DNA of 6,252 bases, taken from assembly GCA_947178085.1 (NCBI GenBank), contig CAMWWS010000172.1, positions 1 to 6,252 on the forward strand, in the 5' to 3' direction. Below, piece after piece: positions 1 to 5,402 of the stretch. The stretch's first letter is position 1, and each line of letters begins with the position of its first letter. The position numbers and the translations under genes were made by a program. The notes below the pieces were generated by a model, which was given only the letters and a program-made list of their open reading frames with translations, was not told where the DNA came from and ran no database searches. The DNA comes from an uncultured Lachnospiraceae bacterium. GTDB taxonomy: Bacteria > Bacillota_A > Clostridia > Lachnospirales > Lachnospiraceae.

Positions 1-550
1 TCGGATAACAATAGTGCTGTAAATGTTGTTGAAAATGTAGATGCAGAGGCGACTCAGGATAATATTAATGATACAGAGATAATTCAGGATAATAATAGCA
101 TTGCAGAGACGATTCAAGATAATGACGATGCAGAGTTGATGTCAGACAATAACAGTGTCCCGGAGACAGACTCAGATAATGCATCTGATAAGGAATGCCG
201 GTGTGAATACCCATATCAGCACGATTATGCAGAGTATTTGAATGATCTTGGCTTTTATCAGGGGATATATAGAATACTATGTTTTCGATTGGACCGGTAC
301 GGAATATGAACAGACCTTTTCCCTGTTAAGGGAAAGCGGATACTATGTTGATGAAAATAATAATGAATACGGCAAATGCTATATTAATGGTGAAGAGACT
401 GATGCAGCGACCTTTGAGGAGAAGCTTGAAGAAATTGAGAAGCTTGTGCAGGAAAACAGTCGTTTGTCTGAAGCGTTTCCTATTGTACATATAGATGATG
501 AGAACTATGAAGATTATGTTAAAGAGAATCTTCCTTGCTTTGGAAATTAA
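1..550 (+). pseudogene. Acidic repeat protein, 5'-truncated by the window edge and apparently frameshifted
   Basis: I do not recognise this family. Reading starts open at base 1 and runs in frame 1 to a TGA at 307-309. The natural continuation lies in frame 2, which stays open to TAA at 548-550. Skipping one G of the GGGG run at 261-264 joins ...YAEYLNDLGFYQG to YIEYYVFDWTGTEYEQ smoothly and gives a protein of at least 182 residues. The N-terminal visible part (residues 1-63) is rich in Asp, Asn and Glu with a ten-residue repeat. A Cys-x-Cys follows near residues 66-68, then an aromatic and acidic C-terminal domain containing a Glu/Lys-rich, probably helical stretch (TFEEKLEEIEKLVQEN). The ATG at 242 in frame 2 has no Shine-Dalgarno, so an independent second gene is unlikely. 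The repeat could be a linker in a surface or lipoprotein, but the N-terminus is not visible. The break could be a true mutation or a sequencing error. The stop lies 22 bases before the next gene, so the two are probably cotranscribed. Confidence 0.6.
40..186 (+). repeat. Degenerate 30-base tandem repeat encoding acidic decapeptides
   Basis: About five in-frame units run at a 30-base period: 40-69, 70-99, 100-129, then roughly 130-156 (one codon shorter) and 157-186. Encoded units are DAEATQDNIN, DTEIIQDNNS, IAETIQDNDD, AELMSDNNS and VPETDSDNAS. The fixed positions are Glu near position 3 and Asp-Asn near positions 7-8. The first three units match best at the DNA level (GCAGAG or ACAGAG followed by CA[AG]GATAAT). 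The repeat is strongly negatively charged with no aromatic residues, as expected of a flexible spacer. The upstream limit is uncertain because SDNNS at the window edge may be part of an earlier unit. Confidence 0.7.
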
Positions 551-558
551 TGAAATAT

Positions 559-564
559 GGAGGG
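559..564 (+). promoter_or_regulatory. Shine-Dalgarno for the 134-residue gene
   Basis: GGAGGG lies 8 bases before the ATG at 573. It fixes that start and supports a real, well-translated gene. Confidence 0.7.
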
Positions 565-572
565 TATAAGAT

Positions 573-977
573 ATGGAATTTAAACCAGAAGTGGCTATGG
601 ATAATGATAAAGATATATATAATCGCATTGGCTATTTTAGTGAAAGATTTGCAGATTCGAATAGATGGTTTGTTAATGAAAGCCGGGATGTGTATTGTAT
701 TGACAAAGGAAAAAGAGGTCCTGAAACACCTGAATTTTATAATATGCTTTATCATGGACATTTAGTTCAATTTTTTGTATATGAAGAAAATCCCTGCCCT
801 AACAAACCTGAATGGCTTAAAAATGTATGTTATTTTTTTGAAACACCATTGAAGGATAGTGAGTCCGAAGTGGTTGAGACAATTAAAGACTTTTTTAATT
901 CAAAAGATGTTGGATGGCATGGTTGCCATGAAGTAGATGAATTGATTTTCAATTTTGAAGAAAAACGGTTATTTTGA
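573..977 (+). CDS. Hypothetical 134-residue cytoplasmic protein
   Basis: I do not recognise this protein. It has no signal peptide and no hydrophobic segment long enough to cross a membrane, so it is probably cytoplasmic. It is acidic overall and rich in Phe, Tyr and Trp. Four cysteines (C42, C75, C86, C118) and four histidines (H61, H63, H116, H119) include the pairs HGH (61-63) and HGCH (116-119). These could bind a metal, but no known site pattern is evident. The start is set by a GGAGGG 8 bases upstream. It sits 22 bases after the stop of the upstream frameshifted gene and 28 bases before the next start, so it belongs to a three-gene unit. Size, composition and company resemble the small orphan proteins, including immunity proteins, found in accessory regions of Firmicutes. 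That resemblance is a guess from context only, since no toxin gene is visible. Confidence 0.75.
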   Translation: MEFKPEVAMDNDKDIYNRIGYFSERFADSNRWFVNESRDVYCIDKGKRGPETPEFYNMLYHGHLVQFFVYEENPCPNKPEWLKNVCYFFETPLKDSESEVVETIKDFFNSKDVGWHGCHEVDELIFNFEEKRLF

Positions 978-1005
978 TAATATAGTGATAATCAGAGGAA
1001 GAGTG

Positions 1006-1620
1006 ATGAAGTACACAATTTCAAGAGAGAGCATTTTAGGTTTTTTGATTTTTATTATAGGCGTTTGTTTTACAATACAGGGAATAATAATCAGGTATAA
1101 TTTGTCAAATATCAGCGAGTCATATAGAGAGTATGAAATAAAAAACGGACGCTATATTGAGTGTGACATAACGAAGGAAAGATTGATAGGCAGTTATTAT
1201 ACTGAGAATAATGGAAAAATTAAGTATGGCCCGTATTGTGGCACAGATGCTATCTCTTCGGATTCGACATATATAGTAGCAATCAACGAGGATTCAGAAT
1301 ATTATGTGCCCCTGATAGTTACACGAGAGTATCAAAAGGATTTTAAGGAAATGGTCAATAGTGATGATACTTATCATATGGTTGGAAAATTTGAGAAATT
1401 TAGAAGTTTTTTGAGTTATGATTTAGTAGCTGAATGTTTGGGTACAAATGACAAATCAAAGATTAATCAAATGGTATCTGCGAGCCATCAGATTAAAGTG
1501 GTTGATTTGGATGATGAGAGAAGGGAATTATATAAAGGTCTTTTGTTCTTGACAGTAGGGGCGTTTATTTTGTATGTATCCGTTTCAAGAGAAAACCGGA
1601 AGAGGAATATAGACACATAG
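1006..1620 (+). CDS. Hypothetical membrane protein with N- and C-terminal transmembrane helices
   Basis: This 204-residue protein has a hydrophobic helix at about residues 9-29 (ILGFLIFIIGVCFTIQGIII) and a second at about 177-194, followed by a positively charged tail (SRENRKRNIDT). Between them is a domain of roughly 145 residues, mixed charged and aromatic, with cysteines at 53, 78 and 144. The short N-terminus and basic tail suggest both ends are cytoplasmic and the central domain is outside the cell. I chose the ATG at 1006, preceded by AGAGGAA at 994-1000 with a 5-base gap. The longer in-frame start at 955 overlaps the previous gene and would add a charged 17-residue extension without a ribosome site. 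The family is not recognised. The topology, two helices flanking an extracytoplasmic domain, occurs in several uncharacterised clostridial families. It is the last gene of its unit, with the terminator beginning inside its stop codon. Confidence 0.78.
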   Translation: MKYTISRESILGFLIFIIGVCFTIQGIIIRYNLSNISESYREYEIKNGRYIECDITKERLIGSYYTENNGKIKYGPYCGTDAISSDSTYIVAINEDSEYYVPLIVTREYQKDFKEMVNSDDTYHMVGKFEKFRSFLSYDLVAECLGTNDKSKINQMVSASHQIKVVDLDDERRELYKGLLFLTVGAFILYVSVSRENRKRNIDT

Positions 1621-1655
1621 CCGATGAACCTTAGAGATATCATCGGCTATTTTTA
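1617..1655 (+). terminator. Rho-independent terminator of the three-gene unit
   Basis: A perfect 11-base inverted repeat, ATAGCCGATGA at 1617-1627 and TCATCGGCTAT at 1640-1650, encloses a 12-base loop and runs into a T tract (TTTTT at 1650-1654). The left arm contains the TAG stop of the membrane protein at 1618-1620. Read on the minus strand the hairpin lacks a following T run, so it should stop plus-strand transcription far better than transcripts from the converging hydrolase gene. Confidence 0.88.
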
Positions 1656-1686
1656 TTATAGGAAATTCAGTTGCGGCGACGATTTT

Positions 1687-2859
1687 TTATATTGCAGAAA
1701 ACAATACATTCCGCATTTTTCTTGTATATACAGTCGTGCCTGAATCCGTCTTTTGCTGCATAATCAATAAAGTGAGATTATTGGAAGGGTCATTCATCAT
1801 ATATGTGCCAAGCCAGCCGTCCCAGCCGTATTCGCCCATGCTGGACATGGATACTGCCACACCGGGATCTCTCATTATACGCAAAAGATTTGCGTAGGTA
1901 TAACCCGGAAGATTCTCCCATTGGTTTATATAGTCCTGAAGTGCCGGAGACAGGTGTGCGCCAGTCATAAATTCTACGGTTTTCCCGGAAAGAATGGTGT
2001 TTCCGTTGTAAGTTCCTTTGTTCAATAGCATCTGGGTAAAAGCTGCATAGTCGTCTATAGTTGATACCAGTCCTGCGCCGCCTGATTCAAAAGCCGGAGG
2101 AAATTCCATGCGATTCTGTACACCCAGATGGGAAATATGGAATTCTTCAAGTCCGGTTTCGGTCCCGCGGTAAACTTTTGCCAGTCGTGGCTGCTTTTCT
2201 TCAGGTACATAGAATCCTGTATCTTTCATACCAAGCGGTTTGAAAATTCTTTCTTCCAGAAATTCACCAAAACGCATGCCGGAAGCTATTTCCACGACTG
2301 CGCCAAGGACGTCTGCGGACATTCCGTACTGCCATTTCTCGCCGGGCTGGAAAGCTAATGGAATCTGCCCGAGTCTGTTCATAATATCAACTGTGGTGAG
2401 GGGATTATCAGATGTTAATCTTTCCTTCACTTCTTCCAATAGAATTCCGGTTCTGACTTCGGCAGCGCTGCTTTCTCCGCCGTAAGTAAGCCCGGAAGTC
2501 ATATTCAGCAGATGCTGGATGGTAACTGGAAATACTGCCGGTATCAACATACCTTTTTGCATTATATGCTGGTTGTTAAAACCCGGAAGATACTTGGAAA
2601 CAGGGTCGAGCAAGTCTATTTTTCCTTCTTCTAATAGTATCATGACCGCTGCTGAGGTAATCGGCTTAGTCATGGAATACAGCCTGAAAATGGTGTCTCT
2701 TGTTATGGGAAGCGCATTTGCAATGTCGCGCATGCCTGATTCGTAATAACATTGTTCCTCGCCGCCTTGCAGAACCATGCAGCTTACGCCTGCGATAAAG
2801 CCGGTATCTGTCATTTCATTAAGTAATGTCTGCAGTCCGGATAATTTTTGTTTATTCAT
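1687..2859 (-). CDS. Serine hydrolase, beta-lactamase / class C penicillin-binding fold (family VIII esterase-like)
   Basis: This 390-residue protein belongs to the beta-lactamase-related serine hydrolases, which include class C beta-lactamases, D-Ala carboxypeptidases and family VIII esterases. The Ser-x-x-Lys motif is S62-M-T-K65 within FRLYSMTKPITSAAVMIL, followed by the family-typical stretch LLEEGKIDLLDPVSKYLPGF. LLNMTSGL at 117-124 is also characteristic. The second catalytic motif is Y178-G-M180, where class C enzymes have Tyr-x-Asn. Near the C-terminus GWDGWLGT (345-352) then MNDP aligns with the Trp-Gly-Gly/Gly-Thr motif that replaces Lys-Thr-Gly in the esterase-like members. There is no signal peptide, so it probably acts in the cytoplasm, which argues against a classical secreted beta-lactamase; an ester or peptide substrate is more likely but unknown. 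The start is set by GAGGTG (complement of 2865-2870), 5 bases before the ATG. It converges with the upstream unit and diverges from the regulator gene. It is markedly richer in G and C than the unit to its left. Confidence 0.9.
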   Translation of the reverse strand: MNKQKLSGLQTLLNEMTDTGFIAGVSCMVLQGGEEQCYYESGMRDIANALPITRDTIFRLYSMTKPITSAAVMILLEEGKIDLLDPVSKYLPGFNNQHIMQKGMLIPAVFPVTIQHLLNMTSGLTYGGESSAAEVRTGILLEEVKERLTSDNPLTTVDIMNRLGQIPLAFQPGEKWQYGMSADVLGAVVEIASGMRFGEFLEERIFKPLGMKDTGFYVPEEKQPRLAKVYRGTETGLEEFHISHLGVQNRMEFPPAFESGGAGLVSTIDDYAAFTQMLLNKGTYNGNTILSGKTVEFMTGAHLSPALQDYINQWENLPGYTYANLLRIMRDPGVAVSMSSMGEYGWDGWLGTYMMNDPSNNLTLLIMQQKTDSGTTVYTRKMRNVLFSAI

Positions 2860-2911
2860 TAAAACACCTCGATTTCGTAAAAGTTATACAACAATAAGTG
2901 TAGGTAATTTA

Positions 2912-2940
2912 ATTTTAAGAGAATTATAAATTAAAGTCAA
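2912..2940 (-). promoter_or_regulatory. Sigma-A-type promoter of the serine hydrolase gene
   Basis: On the minus strand a -35 box TTGACT (complement of 2935-2940) and a -10 box TAAAAT (complement of 2912-2917) are separated by exactly 17 bases. Each matches the consensus at five of six positions. Transcription would start near 2905 and leave an untranslated leader of about 45 bases before the ATG at 2859. Confidence 0.75.
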
Positions 2941-2943
2941 GGA

Positions 2944-2955
2944 AATAGGGCTATT
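2944..2955. promoter_or_regulatory. Small inverted repeat between divergent promoters, possible operator
   Basis: AATAG-GG-CTATT is a palindrome of two 5-base arms separated by two bases. It lies just upstream of the -35 box of the hydrolase promoter and upstream of the regulator promoter region, a position where one protein could affect both. It is short enough to arise by chance in AT-rich DNA. Confidence 0.2.
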
Positions 2956-2963
2956 CCCAAAGC

Positions 2964-3018
2964 TTGTGTAAACCTTCAAACTGATGTAAGATAAGAATAC
3001 TCGGTTTGGGTTTATAAT
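2964..3018 (+). promoter_or_regulatory. Promoter region of the two-component system
   Basis: Two candidates overlap here. A perfect -10 hexamer TATAAT lies at 3013-3018 with no recognisable -35 box 16-19 bases upstream, which would fit a promoter needing an activator. A weaker pair, TTGTGT (2964-2969) and TAAGAT (2987-2992) with 17-base spacing, could give basal transcription. The TATAAT is directly preceded by GTTTGGGT, an element repeated before the ABC transporter gene. A start point near 3025 would leave a leader of about 50 bases before the chosen start codon at 3077. Confidence 0.45.
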
Positions 3019-3076
3019 GGCAGGAAAATTTATTACAATGCATAGTGATTCGGTAAGTTTAAAGGATGTGTCTGAT

Positions 3077-3820
3077 ATGTTAAAAATAATATTGTGTGAT
3101 GATGACCGCTTCATATTACAATTAGGTGCAGACAGAATTAATGAGATGATTGAAGAAAACGGTTTTGATGCAAAAGTTGTCAGCACAGTGTCCGACAGCA
3201 GCGAGTTGTTTTCATATATAAGAAATAATCCGGCACAGTACTTAATCTTTCTGGATTTGGATTTTGGCAGCGGAAAGCTGAATGGTATTGATGCAGCCAG
3301 AATTTTGCGCCAGACGGAAAGCGAATGTAAGATTGTCTTTACGACAAACCATCATGAGAAGGCTATGGAGGTTTTGAAAAGCGGAGTTGAGCCGTTTGGG
3401 TTTTTGGAAAAAAGCAGCGACATATCCAAGCTTGTTGACGGATATCGTAAATATATCGTAATGCTCTTAAATAAATCAAAATCAGCGGTAACGGATGACG
3501 AGGGGACAATCTTACTGAATCCCTGTATGGATGAAGGCGTATCGGTTTTAATAGATGATATTGTTTTTATAGAAACAGAGAAAACCGTGTCGCATGGAAT
3601 TACCTATCATACAGTCAACGGTTCAGTGCTTACGATTATCGGTACACTGGACACTGAACTAGAACGGTTGGGAGACAGTTTTATCAAGGTTCACCGTTCC
3701 TATATTGTGAATAAGAAACACATATTAAAAATGAAGGATGGTTTTTTAAAACTGTCTAATCAGCAGGAAGTTCCCTGCTCTTTTCGGATGCGGAATGAGG
3801 TAAAAAAGTGGATAAAATAA
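3077..3820 (+). CDS. LytTR-family response regulator (AgrA-like)
   Basis: A 247-residue transcription regulator of a two-component system. The N-terminal receiver domain (about 1-125) shows the acidic cluster D8-D10 (ILCDDD), the phosphate-accepting D60 in LIFLDLDFG, the conserved Thr in FTTNH (89-90) and Lys112 in PFGFLEK. The C-terminal LytTR DNA-binding domain (about 145-247) contains IVFIETEKT, FIKVHRSYIVNKKHI (202-216) and the closing pattern VPCSFRMRNEVKKWI. Regulators of this class bind paired direct repeats upstream of target promoters. I chose ATG 3077, with AAAGGA at 3061-3066 ten bases upstream, because the first residues then form the usual receiver strand MLKIILCDDD. The longer in-frame start at 3017 would add 20 unrelated residues, has no ribosome site and overlaps a TATAAT box. 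Its stop overlaps the kinase start by 13 bases, so the pair is translationally coupled. Confidence 0.92.
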   Translation: MLKIILCDDDRFILQLGADRINEMIEENGFDAKVVSTVSDSSELFSYIRNNPAQYLIFLDLDFGSGKLNGIDAARILRQTESECKIVFTTNHHEKAMEVLKSGVEPFGFLEKSSDISKLVDGYRKYIVMLLNKSKSAVTDDEGTILLNPCMDEGVSVLIDDIVFIETEKTVSHGITYHTVNGSVLTIIGTLDTELERLGDSFIKVHRSYIVNKKHILKMKDGFLKLSNQQEVPCSFRMRNEVKKWIK

Positions 3821-5247
3821 AAAAGAAAACTTTCTTAAGTTCATTACTGATTTTTGCAATAATATTATTTGCCGGTTGGAAGCTTCGGAACCGGAACCTC
3901 TACTTTGCGATGGATGTTTGTGAAGTTATGCTTTTGACAGCCATCCTGAAAGTATCGCCGCAATTGGAGCTGTCTGTAAATGATTTGATTGTAATGGCAT
4001 CTGCTATGATGCTTGATAAAGTGATTTTGCCATACCTGTATATTCCGAAGCATACCCATCCCCGCATAATACCATTCATATTTTTGCTTTCATTGGAATT
4101 ATTATTTCTTATCAGATTGATTCACAAAAGAAAACACGGGTACGGTGTAGTAATTATATATACGACAGCAATTTGCTGGATAGCCATGAGCCTGTACCGA
4201 AAGGGTGAACAGCTGATATATTCTTATTTTTTTGTCAGGGAAGACGGAAATGTTTCTGTATGGAAAGTACTGTTAATTCCTGTAGGCATCTTAATAATGT
4301 CTGCTTTTGTTCTTACGGGAATTCAATGCGTAAATTTTTATGTAAAAAAATGGCTGAAGGCATTGCAGGAATACAGTATTAAGTATAGTGAAATAGACCG
4401 TTCTATAATATTGGTAATGGCGTTGACATTTTTAAGCCTGATGATGACAGAACTTGTTTCATCTGTACCTGACGACAGCACATATGGTCTTCCTTTGCTA
4501 TGGATAGGTTTATGCACGGTAATTGTAATGATTCAGGCTGTTTATATTCGTCTTCTGGTAAAAAGTATTCTTGTAAAAGAAGAAATGAGCTTGCAGGAGA
4601 ATGATTTACGGCAGCTTACGGAATACAACCGCGAGCTTGAAAATAATATGGAAAATATCAGAGGCATAAAGCATGATATTAAAAATCTGTTTCTTACGAT
4701 GGGAGGTTTCGTAGATAAGAGCAGTGACGAAGAAATGAAAGCGTTTTATGCAGAGAATATTGTCCCTTTTGCAAAGCAGGAGTTACAGAAAAACGATTTG
4801 TATATAAAATTGGCGGATATACATGATGAAAGCATTAAATCATTTTTGTATTTTAAAATCATGCAGGGAATTGACATGCATGTCAATATGGATTTGCAGG
4901 TGCGGTTTGACAATACGAACGCCAATTTTTGCATAGGTCAGATAGATTTGATACGAATTCTCGGTATATTGCTGGACAATGCGATGGAAGAAGCTGATAT
5001 CTGTAATGGAGCAGTGGTGATTCTGATAAAAGAAGATGAACGGGAATATGTTTTTTCTATCAGCAATACAGTACGCCGACAGACAAAAGAAAAAGGCGTG
5101 GCAGCAGGAGTAACCGATAAAGGACTGGGGCGTGGCAACGGACTGCTGATCGTGGATAAATTGATTCGGAAATACAATAATGTACTTCTGAATTCATATT
5201 TTAAAGAGGATATATTTGTGCAGTGTTTAAGAATTGAAAAACCATAA
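3808..5247 (+). CDS. Multi-pass membrane sensor histidine kinase, GHKL/HPK10 type (AgrC-like)
   Basis: The 479-residue sensor begins with GTG at 3808 (GAGG at 3797-3800, 7 bases upstream). The first in-frame ATG is residue 35, inside a hydrophobic stretch, so GTG is preferred. The N-terminal half (about 8-252) holds six to eight hydrophobic segments, near 8-24, 34-50, 57-75, 86-106, 112-130, 153-178, 197-219 and 228-252. A coiled-coil-like linker (about 255-285) leads to the phosphorylation site H289 in IRGIKHDIKN. The ATPase domain shows the N box LLDNAMEEA (388-396, N391) and the G box GLGRGNGL (439-446). This arrangement matches kinases such as AgrC that pair with LytTR regulators and often sense peptides. 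The ligand here is unknown. No short peptide precursor or AgrB-type protease gene is visible nearby. It overlaps the regulator gene by 13 bases, which gives the partner assignment with high confidence. Confidence 0.92.
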   Translation: MDKIKKKTFLSSLLIFAIILFAGWKLRNRNLYFAMDVCEVMLLTAILKVSPQLELSVNDLIVMASAMMLDKVILPYLYIPKHTHPRIIPFIFLLSLELLFLIRLIHKRKHGYGVVIIYTTAICWIAMSLYRKGEQLIYSYFFVREDGNVSVWKVLLIPVGILIMSAFVLTGIQCVNFYVKKWLKALQEYSIKYSEIDRSIILVMALTFLSLMMTELVSSVPDDSTYGLPLLWIGLCTVIVMIQAVYIRLLVKSILVKEEMSLQENDLRQLTEYNRELENNMENIRGIKHDIKNLFLTMGGFVDKSSDEEMKAFYAENIVPFAKQELQKNDLYIKLADIHDESIKSFLYFKIMQGIDMHVNMDLQVRFDNTNANFCIGQIDLIRILGILLDNAMEEADICNGAVVILIKEDEREYVFSISNTVRRQTKEKGVAAGVTDKGLGRGNGLLIVDKLIRKYNNVLLNSYFKEDIFVQCLRIEKP

Positions 5248-5268
5248 TTTTTCTGCCTGAATGAAAGC

Positions 5269-5319
5269 GGGATTGCCTGAGCGTTTATTGAGAAAGCGTT
5301 TTGGGGCAATCCCTTTTTT
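5269..5319 (+). terminator. Intrinsic terminator or attenuator after the kinase gene
   Basis: GGGATTGCC (5269-5277) pairs perfectly with GGCAATCCC (5305-5313), followed directly by six Ts (5314-5319). The loop is long, 27 bases, and contains the direct repeat GCGTTT (5281-5286 and 5296-5301). It lies 21 bases after the kinase stop and 84 bases before the ABC transporter start. It could end the two-gene transcript or only reduce read-through into the transporter gene. Confidence 0.75.
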
Positions 5320-5334
5320 AATGCGGCAAATATC

Positions 5335-5358
5335 ACCCAAGTTGTTTGGGTATATGTT
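5335..5358 (+). promoter_or_regulatory. Candidate operator and promoter element of the ABC transporter gene
   Basis: ACCCAA (5335-5340) and TTGGGT (5346-5351) form a perfect inverted repeat around five bases. The right half overlaps GTTTGGGTATAT (5344-5355), which matches 11 of 12 bases of the sequence at 3004-3015 before the response regulator. A poor -10 candidate (TATGTT, 5353-5358) sits where TATAAT sits at the other site. No good -35 box is seen. Confidence 0.35.
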
Positions 5359-5389
5359 AATGTGCTGTTTAGATGAAATTAATCTGATT

Positions 5390-5396
5390 AAGGAGG
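5390..5396 (+). promoter_or_regulatory. Shine-Dalgarno of the ABC transporter gene
   Basis: AAGGAGG, the full consensus, lies 6 bases before the ATG at 5403 and decides the start. Confidence 0.8.
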
Positions 5397-5402
5397 AAAG
5401 GA

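Noticed and set aside
40..186. CRISPR array suggested by a 30-base period
   Set aside because: There are no unique spacers; units are directly adjacent, degenerate and in frame with a protein, so it is a coding tandem repeat.
242..550. Independent 102-residue gene starting at ATG 242
   Set aside because: No Shine-Dalgarno precedes it, and its sequence continues the upstream frame smoothly if one G is skipped, so a frameshifted single gene explains it better.
955..1005. Longer N-terminus of the two-helix membrane protein starting at ATG 955
   Set aside because: It overlaps the preceding gene by 23 bases and lacks a ribosome site, while ATG 1006 has AGAGGAA upstream.
1617..1650. Bidirectional terminator serving the converging hydrolase gene
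   Set aside because: On the minus strand the stem is followed by GTGTC instead of a T run, so there is no intrinsic terminator signal in that direction.
3017..3076. Longer N-terminus of the response regulator starting at ATG 3017
   Set aside because: It has no Shine-Dalgarno, overlaps a TATAAT hexamer and adds residues outside the receiver fold.
4938..5336. Minus-strand reading frame of 132 residues opposite the kinase gene
   Set aside because: It is antisense to the conserved ATPase domain of the kinase, has Ser- and Ile-rich shadow-like composition and no recognisable start signal.
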